The position numbers and the translations under genes were made by a program. The notes under the pieces are model-generated. The model had not been told where the DNA came from, did not search any database, and worked only from the letters and a program-made list of their open reading frames with translations. 64,000 nucleotides of DNA from positions 122,262 through 186,261 of the forward strand of contig NZ_LT629966.1 in the NCBI RefSeq assembly GCF_900104665.1, in the 5' to 3' direction. Below, piece by piece: positions 8,510 through 16,736 of this stretch (within the stretch, counting starts at the first letter, position 1; each line of letters begins with the position of its first letter). The DNA is from Traorella massiliensis (lineage in GTDB: Bacteria; Bacillota_I; Bacilli_A; Erysipelotrichales; Erysipelotrichaceae).

Positions 8510-9183
8510 AGATTAGTAGTAAAATTTTGAACTGATGAATCTAACTGTAGAATAACATCAGATTGTAAAGCAATCTCTCTATCATGAGTAACCATGATGA
8601 TGCATTTATTCTTTTTATAGGCTAAGTTTTTAAATATACTAACAATTTGCATGCTTGTTTCATGATCCAAATTACCGGTAGGCTCATCAGCCATAATAAT
8701 ATCTACATTTATACTCAGTGCTCTGGCAATGGCCACTCTTTGTTGTTCACCACCTGAAAGATGTGTAACTCTCCGCTTTGCATCTGTCTTACTAATACCT
8801 ACCTCTTTTAAATATAAATAAGCATCTGCTTCATTAATTTTTCTTGAATTTTGGCTAATGCCCATAGCCATCATTACATTTTCAAGTGCGCTCATATATG
8901 TTATCAGATTATAATTCTGAAATATCATGGCAATACAATAACGGCGATAAGCGTCTAAGCCAATTTGATTGATATCAGTTCCTAAATACTCAATTATACC
9001 CTCCTGCTGCGTTTCAAGACCTCCGATAAGTGAAAGAAAAGTTGTTTTTCCTGAACCGGAAGCCCCTAAAATAGTATAAAAAATACCTTTTTCAAATTTG
9101 ACATTAACATGATTTAATATCGTTCTTTTTTGACCGCCATCTTTATATGCAAAACATAAATCTTTCGTTTCTAAAATAGTCAT
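8506..9183 (-). CDS. ABC transporter ATP-binding protein (MacB/LolD type)
   Basis: This 225-residue ATPase has Walker A (GASGSGKTT), Q-loop (FQNYNL), signature (LSGGEQQRV), Walker B (IIMADEP) and H-loop (VTHDRE), so it should be active. It is the energising subunit for the FtsX permease that overlaps its 3' end and probably for the second permease on the far side of the IS110 insertion. An AGGAAT sequence precedes the ATG. A TATAAT box lies 10-15 bp further upstream next to the dyad AAATGACT/AGTCATTT (9204-9223), so the gene may keep its own promoter although the IS separates it from the rest of the operon. Confidence 0.93.
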   Translation of the reverse strand: MTILETKDLCFAYKDGGQKRTILNHVNVKFEKGIFYTILGASGSGKTTFLSLIGGLETQQEGIIEYLGTDINQIGLDAYRRYCIAMIFQNYNLITYMSALENVMMAMGISQNSRKINEADAYLYLKEVGISKTDAKRRVTHLSGGEQQRVAIARALSINVDIIMADEPTGNLDHETSMQIVSIFKNLAYKKNKCIIMVTHDREIALQSDVILQLDSSVQNFTTNL

Positions 9184-9223
9184 ATTCCTGGTATATTATA
9201 AATGACTCATTTAATAGTCATTT

Positions 9224-9479
9224 ACAGTATACTTTTCCTTTCTATCAACCCTTTAAACCGTGGTTGATTACGGTTTTGTTAATCTGTAAAATTGAATAAT
9301 GTGAATGTGGATTTGTATTATTCCTTGTGGCTTGACTACTTTAAGGAGGTTCTTACCACACCTTATTCCTAAATAATGATGAGTTAGATGAGTCTTTGAA
9401 TTCGTATTTTGAACCAGGTTTTGTGGTTTAAGTGTTGTGGATACCATTTTCACGTATTTTAAAGAAAGGATTTTATATC
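9224..9479 (+). other. Noncoding left region of the IS110-family element; candidate bridge RNA
   Basis: No protein gene is seen in about 260 bp between the ATPase leader and the transposase. IS110-family elements carry a structured guide (bridge) RNA in a noncoding end. This stretch has short complementary and repeated segments (for example ACCGTGGTTGATTACGGT near 9256-9275), consistent with that, but the fold was not computed. The true IS boundary is not known. Confidence 0.4.
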
Positions 9480-10664
9480 ATGAAATTAGTTGGAATCGAC
9501 ATTGGAAAGAATAAACACTTCTTTTGTATCATGGATAAAGATACCGGAGAACTTATCGTTCACCCTGCTTCTTTCTCTAATGATAAACATGGCTTTGATC
9601 TGCTTATTCAAAATCTTAAACCTTACTCTAAAAAATCTATCTTAATTGGTATGGAAGATACCGGACACTATCATTTTGCTTTGTTGAGATTTCTTCTGGA
9701 TAGAAACTTCTCCGTTGCTCTTATCAATCCTACAACCACTGATTTTTCCCGTAAAATGCAAGGTGGTATTACCAAAAATGATAAGCTCGACACTTTGACT
9801 ATTTGTGATGTCCTGGATACTCCAGAACGTAAAAAGCAGTATCGTATCACGAAAGTTAACAGCTTCGATCTTTATGAACAGAAACAGTTAACCAGACATC
9901 ATCATAATCTGAAGGAAGAGCTCAATGTCTACTCAAACCGCCTGCAAAGGTGTATTGATATTGTATTCCCTGAATTCAACAGTCTGTTTGATTCCAAATA
10001 TAGCCGTGTATATATGGCGGTGCTTAAAACTTTTGGCAGTGCTGAAGCTATCGCTAATGCTGATATAAGAAGGATTCGTCGATGCTTTGAATACAAAGGC
10101 AGAGGAAGACGTATTTCTTTAACCCCTGAAATGCTTAAGGATCGTGCAAAATCCTCTGTTGGAATTCCTTCATCAGCAGACGTTATTCAGATCAGACATC
10201 TGGTCGATCAAATAGAATTGATCCATGAGCAAATTACTGAAATAGATAAAAAAATAGAAGAGTTCTCGCTCAAGACAAACTCTCCTATCCTCTCCATACC
10301 AGGAATTTCTCATTTCTCTGGTACTTCTATTTTAGCGGAATTAGGAGATATAAGCAACTATTCTAATGCAAGAAAAATCATAAAGGCTGCAGGGGTGGCC
10401 CCTTACCATTACGAATCAAGTCAGTTTGCTGCACAGCATACAGCTATTGCCAAGAAAGGATCAAAGTATCTTCGAAAGACCTTGTATCAGATCATACTGA
10501 CAGTTATTCGATGCAATCCTGTATTCAAGGAATACTATCAGCTTAAGATCTCTCAAGGCAAGGGACATCGCTGTGCTCAAGGACACTGTGTAAGAAAGCT
10601 GCTTAGAGTTATCTATCATTTAGTCACTACGAATCAGCCATTTAATCCTGATTTGTTAAGATAA
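9480..10664 (+). CDS. IS110-family transposase (DEDD / serine type)
   Basis: This protein of 394 residues starts at the ATG at 9480, preceded by AAAGGA, rather than at an earlier in-frame ATG at 9432. The N-terminal RuvC-like DEDD domain is visible: Asp7 in VGIDIGKNK, Glu in GMEDTGHY and the acidic pair in KNDKLDTLTICD. The C-terminal Transposase_20 domain includes LSIPGISHFSGTSILAELGD and AAGVAPYH; family members use a conserved serine there. IS110 enzymes recombine under guidance of an element-encoded RNA and leave no conventional inverted repeats. The element lies between the ATPase gene and the second permease gene of the ABC locus and is transcribed against them. The frame is intact, so the element may be active. 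Confidence 0.92.
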   Translation: MKLVGIDIGKNKHFFCIMDKDTGELIVHPASFSNDKHGFDLLIQNLKPYSKKSILIGMEDTGHYHFALLRFLLDRNFSVALINPTTTDFSRKMQGGITKNDKLDTLTICDVLDTPERKKQYRITKVNSFDLYEQKQLTRHHHNLKEELNVYSNRLQRCIDIVFPEFNSLFDSKYSRVYMAVLKTFGSAEAIANADIRRIRRCFEYKGRGRRISLTPEMLKDRAKSSVGIPSSADVIQIRHLVDQIELIHEQITEIDKKIEEFSLKTNSPILSIPGISHFSGTSILAELGDISNYSNARKIIKAAGVAPYHYESSQFAAQHTAIAKKGSKYLRKTLYQIILTVIRCNPVFKEYYQLKISQGKGHRCAQGHCVRKLLRVIYHLVTTNQPFNPDLLR

Positions 10665-10842
10665 ATAATTAACTTCAAACAAATTTTAGAAATTCCCTTC
10701 ATCAAGGTTGTTTTCATCATGCCCAAAAAGTACAAATCACTATTCACTTTTCAAAGAACAGCTCCAGCTAACATACAAAACTAGAAATTTTATATTTTCA
10801 AACTTTTTCATCTAATTCTCTTGATTTTTATATAGTTAGCTC

Positions 10843-12192
10843 CTACATCAATAAATCCTTTGGTTTCTGTTTGAATTGCTTAGCTAGTGGAAGCAATGCT
10901 GATAAGCACAATAATATACATCCAATTCCCATTATGATAATACAATATTCGATATCAATGTTAATCGAAATTATTTCATCTACTTGCAATTGTTCAGTGA
11001 TAATATTCTGAGATAATTTACTGCCGATGATTCCACTAGAAAAAACAGAAAGAGAAAGCCCTAATAACCCAATAATTAAAATTTCTCCTACCATTTGCGC
11101 TAAAATATTTTTCTTATATTCGCCTATAGCTATAAGGATACCAATTTCTTTGGTATGATCTTTTAAATATAAATAAACAATTAAGGTTGTTATCAAAATA
11201 CTAGCAACTATTGAAGTGCAGATTATTATCAATGATATTGAACGAAGATTTTCGAGAGTTCCTTTTACTGCAAAATAATTATCAGCAGAAGTCAACATAT
11301 GATAATATGGATTATTCTTGTTCAGTTCTCTGAATTTATCCTTGAATATTTTCAAATTCTCTGGATTTTTCAATTCAAAAATAAGATTTCTGTATGAAAA
11401 AATAGTTTCATCAAAATATCCTGTCTTTGAAATATCAGCTTTTCTGATTTCGTCTCGCATTTGAGATAATGTGCTATAAGGTATGTATGAATCATACAAT
11501 ATATCTTCCCAAACCGCACTATTTTCTTCACGAACAATGTATTTGCCAATAACTTCAAACTCATAATCTATTCTATTTAAAATAACTGCTTCATTCGTTT
11601 CATTATTCCATTCATAGTTCTGATAAGTGACTCTGATTTTATCACCAATCTGAATAATTGAGCCATCACGATAGGTCGTATTTTGATCCAATACAATTAC
11701 TTGAGCGTTATTATCATTATCCTGCTGTGTTATGAAACGGCCTTCTGCCAAATCAATTATATTTTTTTGTTCAAGCATAGAATCAGCTTCTATACCGTTT
11801 AGCTTTAATCCCCCTTCGTCAACATCATAAAAGAAATGATAATCAGGATATGAAAGATCAGAAACAAAACCATTCATCTGTGAACTTAATTGCAAATAAC
11901 TTGCTTTAATTTCATCATCCTTTTTTAAAGTATTGAATATATCAAATATATGGCATTGAAGCTCATAATATTCATCATCGCTCAATATAGCATAATTGTA
12001 TTCTTCAGTTTGACGGATAATAGCAAAACTATCAAGGTTTTCTTTAATGGATGTTGATAGAATATCAAAAGCTTTATAAATTATATAAGAACCACCAGTA
12101 AAGGTGCCTAATAGCAAGATAGATAAAAGCAACAGCAGACTTTTAAAAGGCCTTCTTACGATGCTGATAATAATTCTTTTGATTATTGACAT
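10843..12192 (-). CDS. FtsX/MacB-type ABC transporter permease, second
   Basis: This 449-residue protein has the same plan as the permease at 7124-8509: an N-terminal helix (about 12-36), an extracytoplasmic domain of about 260 residues and three C-terminal helices with the FtsX coupling segment (KDHTKEIGILIAIGEYKKNI). An AGGGGGAATC ribosome site precedes the ATG. The genes on this strand read secreted peptidase, secreted 154-residue protein, this permease, IS110, ATPase, permease, so the original operon probably held one ATPase with two unlike permeases. A hairpin just upstream (12,229-12,252) could reduce its expression relative to the secreted products. Confidence 0.9.
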   Translation of the reverse strand: MSIIKRIIISIVRRPFKSLLLLLSILLLGTFTGGSYIIYKAFDILSTSIKENLDSFAIIRQTEEYNYAILSDDEYYELQCHIFDIFNTLKKDDEIKASYLQLSSQMNGFVSDLSYPDYHFFYDVDEGGLKLNGIEADSMLEQKNIIDLAEGRFITQQDNDNNAQVIVLDQNTTYRDGSIIQIGDKIRVTYQNYEWNNETNEAVILNRIDYEFEVIGKYIVREENSAVWEDILYDSYIPYSTLSQMRDEIRKADISKTGYFDETIFSYRNLIFELKNPENLKIFKDKFRELNKNNPYYHMLTSADNYFAVKGTLENLRSISLIIICTSIVASILITTLIVYLYLKDHTKEIGILIAIGEYKKNILAQMVGEILIIGLLGLSLSVFSSGIIGSKLSQNIITEQLQVDEIISINIDIEYCIIIMGIGCILLCLSALLPLAKQFKQKPKDLLM

Positions 12193-12228
12193 GAAGATTC
12201 CCCCTAAAATTACCGCTTAAATTACTAT

Positions 12229-12252
12229 AAAACGGATTTGATAATCCGTTTT
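12229..12252 (-). terminator. Hairpin between secreted-protein gene and ABC permease
   Basis: A perfect 10-bp stem (AAAACGGATT/AATCCGTTTT) with a 4-base loop is followed by a short T-rich run on the minus strand and overlaps the stop codon of the 154-residue gene. It may be a partial terminator that makes the secreted products more abundant than the transporter. Confidence 0.75.
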
Positions 12253-12715
12253 AGTTAACTGTATAACTTGACTCCATTAAGGACTGTCTTTTAATTTTAA
12301 AAGTAAAAGTATACTGTCTTTCAGTACCTCCTGGTGGTGTATGTTTTACTGCTACGGTTACTACTAACGTTTCATTCGTATCACTACTAGCACTACCACT
12401 ATGCCCTTCGCCGATTATTCTTACAGAACCATAATTTGTTGTTGCACTACAATTTCCGCTTCCATCAATATATGAAACAAAATATCCAGTACCGGTTAGT
12501 GTTTTTACACAACTAATGTTTACTTTTAAATATTGGGTTTTGCTATCATTAAAGTAAATTGTGTGAGAATATCCTAAATATTCTTGTGCTGGACCTCTCT
12601 CAACAACCAAATTTTCAGGTGATGCAAATGTGGTATTTTCCGTAGCATGAATTGGAAGCATTAATGAACAAATTAGTGAAGATATAGTTAAAAACGATAA
12701 TAAAAATTTTTTCAT
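12251..12715 (-). CDS. Small exported protein of unknown function (154 aa)
   Basis: I do not recognise a family. The N-terminus is a classical Sec signal peptide (MKKFLLSFLTISSLICSLMLPIHA), with probable cleavage after Ala24 and no lipobox. The mature part of about 130 residues is rich in Ser, Thr, Gly and Tyr, with alternating beta-strand patterns (YLKVNISCVKTLTG, ETLVVTVAVKHT, YTFTFKIKR), so a beta-sandwich is likely. It has two cysteines in the mature region. It begins 18 bp after the stop of the C39-like peptidase, with a GGAGAGAAATAT leader closely resembling that of the 38-residue frame at 13,582-13,698. Its position suggests a substrate, inhibitor or partner of the peptidase, or an exported effector whose immunity or release needs the ABC transporter. 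Confidence 0.85.
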   Translation of the reverse strand: MKKFLLSFLTISSLICSLMLPIHATENTTFASPENLVVERGPAQEYLGYSHTIYFNDSKTQYLKVNISCVKTLTGTGYFVSYIDGSGNCSATTNYGSVRIIGEGHSGSASSDTNETLVVTVAVKHTPPGGTERQYTFTFKIKRQSLMESSYTVN

Positions 12716-12733
12716 ATATTTCTCTCCTTATAT

Positions 12734-13420
12734 TTAATAACTAGCATATATAACTAGTTGTGTAACTGTCGCTCCGCTTGACAAATAAGCATTTAGAGTT
12801 GTTTTTCCACTATACTTATTAGGATCAGCTATATTAAATGTTGTCGTTGAACCACTAATACTATATCCTTTAACAACAACATAATGAGAATTACCATTTG
12901 CAAGTCTCATACCTACAATTACCGGAACACTGTTGTTGATTTGTGTTACCAGTTCAGAATTAACATACGATGTTGTTAATCCAGAAGTTTTATTAGCTAC
13001 TTTTTTTATATTATATGCTGAAGCTGCAGCATCCCAATACAATGGACAAGCGTTTGACCCCAGCTTACTATTTACTTGAGCAGGTGTATAGTTTGTCCCA
13101 TTTAAGTAATTTGCAACCATTGTAAATGATGTCAATGCACAACCTGCACTTGCAATAGTCAAGCCACAGCTTTGCATGACATTGCTATAGTCATTTTGGT
13201 AAAGATTTGTAATAAACAAATTTCTTGTTGTTGCGTATGGCTGAATTTGAGTGCCAGCGTTACCATTTGCTACACTAATCCAATCTGGATCAATATAATC
13301 TTCACCTTCGATAGCAACACATGGATTACAACTGATTTCTGTGCTTTCAGCCTTAATATTTATAAAACTAGAATTAAGTAAAAATATGCTACATAATAAT
13401 AGAGATAAAATTTTTTTCAT
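12734..13420 (-). CDS. Secreted C39-like cysteine peptidase
   Basis: This is a 228-residue exported protein. GGAGGTGACTTAT fixes the ATG at 13,420. The signal peptide is MKKILSLLLCSIFLLNSSF..., with a likely cut after IKA (about residue 24). The domain looks like Peptidase_C39_2: Cys94 in the helix-forming ASAGCALTSFTMVANYL, His179 in NSHYVVVKGY and Asp199 in NIADPNKY make a plausible papain-like triad. A Cys-rich, possibly propeptide-like segment (SCNPCVAIEGE) follows the signal. Canonical C39 domains sit at the N-terminus of bacteriocin ABC exporters inside the cell; this one is exported on its own. It heads the operon with the 154-residue protein and FtsX transporter and so probably processes a peptide outside the cell. 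Confidence 0.82.
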   Translation of the reverse strand: MKKILSLLLCSIFLLNSSFINIKAESTEISCNPCVAIEGEDYIDPDWISVANGNAGTQIQPYATTRNLFITNLYQNDYSNVMQSCGLTIASAGCALTSFTMVANYLNGTNYTPAQVNSKLGSNACPLYWDAAASAYNIKKVANKTSGLTTSYVNSELVTQINNSVPVIVGMRLANGNSHYVVVKGYSISGSTTTFNIADPNKYSGKTTLNAYLSSGATVTQLVIYASY

Positions 13421-13581
13421 ATAAGTCACCTCCAAATATCTCTATGCTAGAAATTATTTAAATATAAGATTCAATTTAATGGTTTCTAAATTTTATAGTT
13501 AGAAACGCTTTATCACTCTAATATCTAAGTATAATAAACTGTTTAGATGTAGTATAATCATTAATTAAAGTTTAAATTTTA

Positions 13582-13698
13582 TCAATATTCATTGATTAAG
13601 ATTAGATGATTAAATATTATGTTACAACATTCAACTAAATATTTAATCAATCTAATTTCCAAAATAATTCTATTATTATGAGCAAAATAAGTTTTCAT
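13582..13698 (-). CDS. Possible 38-residue peptide gene
   Basis: The frame starts with ATG at 13,698, preceded by a strong GGAGGGAAATAT leader nearly identical to the leader of the 154-residue exported protein. The peptide begins MKTYFAHNNRIILEI, contains a Cys-Cys pair near residue 29 and is mostly hydrophobic/amphipathic. It sits directly behind the candidate LytTR-controlled promoter, so it would be the first product of the transcript. It could be a signal or bacteriocin-like peptide, a leader peptide, or the decayed 5' end of a lost paralogue. No homologue is recognised. Confidence 0.4.
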   Translation of the reverse strand: MKTYFAHNNRIILEIRLIKYLVECCNIIFNHLILINEY

Positions 13699-13744
13699 AT
13701 ATTTCCCTCCTTCTCCATAATTTAATGACTTTAACTACACTCGA

Positions 13745-13807
13745 AATATAGCATATAATTTTTTTACAAACAATAATATTTGCGTAAGAAGCAAATTTCT
13801 TGAGTAA
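13745..13807 (-). promoter_or_regulatory. Promoter with LytTR-type direct repeat ahead of the secreted-protein operon
   Basis: On the minus strand, TTGTTT (13,773-13,768) and TATATT (13,750-13,745) are 17 bp apart and form a plausible sigma-A promoter. Immediately upstream is a direct repeat TTACNCAA, seen on the plus strand as TTGCGTAA (13,780-13,787) and TTGAGTAA (13,800-13,807), with a 20-bp period. Paired 9-bp repeats roughly two helical turns apart next to a -35 are the usual operator of AgrA/ComE-type LytTR regulators. That this site is used by the regulator at 1854-2555 is inference. Confidence 0.5.
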
Positions 13808-14065
13808 AATGCAATAAAAGAAATTTGATATATTAAATAATTTATAGATCAGATAAGGTATTAAAATATATAGAAGAACAAAACTCAGTTAACTTATTAA
13901 TCATCAATAAGTTATCTAAATCTTCAATTGTTACAATTTTTTAGAGGGTAAAATGATGTATACAAGTTAAATTTAACCACATTTAATCGCAATGACTCTT
14001 TGGTGAAATGTTTAGTTCTAATTTTTTACTTATTAACATGCTGTTCTTACTTAAGAAAGTTTTTT

Positions 14066-14098
14066 AAATAAAAAGCCTGATTTACTTAAAACCCAGGC
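14066..14098 (-). terminator. Rho-independent terminator after rlmD
   Basis: On the minus strand, GCCTG and CAGGC form a short stem followed by a T-rich tail (TTTTTATTTAA), placed about 90 bp after the rlmD stop. Confidence 0.7.
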
Positions 14099-14188
14099 AA
14101 TTTCTATTTAGTATCAGTTAATACCTATTTTTCTTTTAATTAAACTTAGATATCTTAGTGAAACAGCATTTATAATCCCTGCTTAAAT

Positions 14189-15496
14189 CTACTTTCTTGT
14201 CAGTACAGTAACAGACTCTATCCAAGCTGTCTGTGGAAACATATCTAGAGGTATTACTTTGTTTACCTGATATTTTTTCTTAAGTACTGCGAGATTTTTT
14301 CCTAGTGTTGCTGGATTACAAGATATGTATATGATCTTTTTAATTCTGCTTCTTAAGATGACATTCAACATATTCTCATCTAATCCGCTTCTTGGAGGAT
14401 CTACCACTAACATATCAATTTCCTTATGTTTAGAAAGATATTCCAATTTATAAGCAGCATCATCACAGATAAAATGCATATGATCAAGACGGTTTTCCTT
14501 GGCACTCATATTTGCATTCACTACAGCATCTTTAACACTCTCAATACCAATAATTTCTTTTGCATTATCTCTTAATGTGAAAGAAATACCGCCAATACCA
14601 CTATAGGCTTCAACTAATAAGTTGACTTGACCAGCTTCTTCCTTAACAATGTCATATAAACGATTGGCTTGTTGTGTATTTAACTGAAAAAAAGAACGTG
14701 GTGATAATTTCACATGCACCCCTTTTAAATCAAAATCTAGAAATCTTTTTTCAGAAAGAGGAATCATTTTATTACCGAAGATTTCTACTGTTTTCTTTTG
14801 TGTATGAATACTTTGCCACAAAGAAATCACAGAAGGAATCTTCAAGATTCTTTGTACACATTCTTCATCAATCACATCTTCTCCGGTTACTAAAGTAACT
14901 TGTGCATGATTTCCAAGCAGACGAATGGCTAATGTACGGAAACCTTTTTTGACAGATGAATCATATGCCTTATAATGATAATCATTTAATATAATCAGAA
15001 TTTCTTTACGTATCCGTTCAATTTGTTTATCATGAACGATACATTCTTCAATAGGAGTAAAATAATTTGAATTTGGCTGAAACATTCCTGTAACCAGCTT
15101 CTTTCCTTCCATACCAAATGGAATCTTGCAGGCATTGCGATAATGAAAGATTTGATCGCTTTTAATGATTGGTCTGACTAATGACGATGAAACCGAGGCA
15201 TATTTCATTAGACTCTGTTTAAGATTTTCTTCTTTCATCTGACACTGTAATTCATAGTCTGCAATCATCAATGAGCAAGCCTTGCACTGTTTATAAATGT
15301 GGCACTTAGGTGTACATCGATGTTTTGATTTATGAATGATCTGCCTTGTTTTCGCAGTCATGTAAGTTTTATTTTTTTCTATGATCTCTGCTTCAACGGT
15401 TTCTGAAGGTAAAGCTCCCTCCACAAATACTGGCTGACGATCCACATAACCAATACCTTCTCCATTAATACCACTTTTCTTAATTTCTATTTTCAT
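14189..15496 (-). CDS. rlmD: 23S rRNA (uracil-5-)-methyltransferase, RlmD/RlmCD type
   Basis: This 435-residue enzyme uses S-adenosylmethionine to make 5-methyluridine in 23S rRNA. It has an N-terminal TRAM RNA-binding domain (about 1-50, MKIEIKKSGINGEGIGYVDR), an iron-sulfur cysteine set (Cys61, Cys65, Cys71, Cys74) as in RumA/RlmD, a SAM-binding motif (VEAYSGIGGISF) and a catalytic cysteine in the ISCNPATLGKNL motif, with the VDPPRSGL motif before it. The length is normal. In Firmicutes one such enzyme often methylates both U747 and U1939 (RlmCD); which site is modified here cannot be read from the sequence. Its start overlaps the end of the upstream BrkB gene by 17 bp. Confidence 0.92.
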   Translation of the reverse strand: MKIEIKKSGINGEGIGYVDRQPVFVEGALPSETVEAEIIEKNKTYMTAKTRQIIHKSKHRCTPKCHIYKQCKACSLMIADYELQCQMKEENLKQSLMKYASVSSSLVRPIIKSDQIFHYRNACKIPFGMEGKKLVTGMFQPNSNYFTPIEECIVHDKQIERIRKEILIILNDYHYKAYDSSVKKGFRTLAIRLLGNHAQVTLVTGEDVIDEECVQRILKIPSVISLWQSIHTQKKTVEIFGNKMIPLSEKRFLDFDLKGVHVKLSPRSFFQLNTQQANRLYDIVKEEAGQVNLLVEAYSGIGGISFTLRDNAKEIIGIESVKDAVVNANMSAKENRLDHMHFICDDAAYKLEYLSKHKEIDMLVVDPPRSGLDENMLNVILRSRIKKIIYISCNPATLGKNLAVLKKKYQVNKVIPLDMFPQTAWIESVTVLTRK

Positions 15497-16316
15497 ATTT
15501 TTCTTTAACCTTTCTTAACATTCTTGTTTCAATATCCGCACAGAAATGGAAAAACCAATTCCGACGATTTTTTTCTTTTTTTGTATGAATAAACTGGGTA
15601 TTTAAAACATATCCCATATAAATGATCATTGAAATCACCAGTACTGATAAAAATAAAACCATTAAAGAAGCTAAAGGACCATAGATCGAATCATAATTGG
15701 TAAAATGATAAACGATTTGAAAAAACAAAAGTCCTACCAGATATATCGCAATCGTTGAAAACAACGCTCCTATCAGCCCATAACTCTTTCCTCTATCTTT
15801 AAATGTACATAAATGATAGAAGACATAAAAACCGACAAATGCTGCTGCAAAATACAAAACAGGCACATATATAAACGATATTCTTCCTAAATAAGAAGTC
15901 AGCATCACACATCCGATTACATATAGATAGATTAACACAAATTCAAAAACACTATAAATACGTATGGACCATTTAGGATAATCTACTTTTTCTACGCTTA
16001 TTGCAATTAATAAAAATGAATAGATACAGCGACTTGCAAGAAATAAAGAAACACCCATTGATATCATAGATACTAAAATAGAAGAACTGCTTTTATTTAA
16101 AAGAAAATCAATAAATGGTGAAATAAGTTCTACAGGCATTATTTGAGAAAGCAAGTGAATAACCTGATTTATATCAATGTTTAATAACTGAAAGGATGCC
16201 ACAAAAACGATCAATGCAGGTGCAATCGTCAAAAGCAATGAAAACGATAAAGAATATATAAAAAGACTTCCTTCAAATGAATTGATTTGATCAATACAGG
16301 CGATAATTTTTCTCAT
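15480..16316 (-). CDS. YihY/BrkB-family inner membrane protein
   Basis: This 278-residue polytopic membrane protein has six or seven hydrophobic segments spread along its length and the family pattern: N-terminal GSLFIYSLSFSLLLTIAPALIVF, a central SLFLASRCIYSF segment and a conserved YGPLASLMVLFLSVLVISMIIYMG near residue 215-240. The C-terminus is a basic cytoplasmic tail (KKEKNRRN). The function of the family is unsettled; the old ribonuclease BN label was an error. A TATAAT lies about 12 bp before the ATG with no clear ribosome site. It overlaps rlmD downstream, so the two are expressed together. Confidence 0.88.
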   Translation of the reverse strand: MRKIIACIDQINSFEGSLFIYSLSFSLLLTIAPALIVFVASFQLLNIDINQVIHLLSQIMPVELISPFIDFLLNKSSSSILVSMISMGVSLFLASRCIYSFLLIAISVEKVDYPKWSIRIYSVFEFVLIYLYVIGCVMLTSYLGRISFIYVPVLYFAAAFVGFYVFYHLCTFKDRGKSYGLIGALFSTIAIYLVGLLFFQIVYHFTNYDSIYGPLASLMVLFLSVLVISMIIYMGYVLNTQFIHTKKEKNRRNWFFHFCADIETRMLRKVKEKYENRN

Positions 16317-16340
16317 GACTTCATTATATCCGAATATAGG

Positions 16341-16703
16341 CTATTCATTCAAATACTTTGTAATCAAATTTAATAATTCTTCATCTTTTTCACTTAAATA
16401 CACTGTATATTTATCGAATACAGATATAAAACTCTTTTCTTTTTCCTTTAATACTTGAAGTAAATGTTCACTTGCATTTTCAAAAATAAATATTTCTTTT
16501 TCATTAAATACAAGCAGTGTCTTAAGAGCAATAAAATCGCTAAAATCCTTTTCATTAATGGAAAAATATTCAAAAACAGCTGCTTTCTCCATTTCCACAT
16601 ATACATCTTTTGTTTCATATAATGCATTTTCTAAATCCTCCAGTTTTCTAACCGGTGTACAGCCAACAAACATAAGACAGATCATAAGCAGTAGTTTTTT
16701 CAT
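16341..16703 (-). CDS. Small lipoprotein of unknown function
   Basis: This 120-residue protein has a lipoprotein signal ending in the lipobox FVGC (Cys15), so it is probably anchored outside the membrane. The mature part is acidic and mostly helical (EKAAVFEYFSINEKDFSDFIALKTLLVFNEKEIFIFENASEHLLQVLKEKE). A GGAGGAAC site precedes the ATG. It lies 24 bp ahead of the BrkB gene and follows the pyrophosphatase-like gene on the same strand. No family is recognised; a DUF4358-like small lipoprotein is possible. Confidence 0.8.
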   Translation of the reverse strand: MKKLLLMICLMFVGCTPVRKLEDLENALYETKDVYVEMEKAAVFEYFSINEKDFSDFIALKTLLVFNEKEIFIFENASEHLLQVLKEKEKSFISVFDKYTVYLSEKDEELLNLITKYLNE

Positions 16704-16736
16704 GTTCCTCCAAAAAAAAGAAGTAAATATTACTTC

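Larger units (their letters stand above)
13436..14188. other. 753-bp region with regulatory elements and a possible peptide gene
   Basis: No long gene is present. On the minus strand it holds, in order, a promoter with a LytTR-like direct repeat (13,745-13,807), a 38-codon frame with a strong ribosome site (13,582-13,698), a 7-bp-stem hairpin (13,482-13,506, GTTTCTA/TAGAAAC) and the leader of the peptidase gene. The right part (13,810-14,060) shows nothing I can identify, and a terminator for rlmD lies at 14,066-14,098. Confidence 0.7.

Noticed and set aside
1854-14000. An Agr quorum-sensing locus
   Set aside because: A LytTR regulator and an AgrC-like sensor are present, but no AgrB-type membrane protease and no convincing AgrD is seen, so I do not call it agr.
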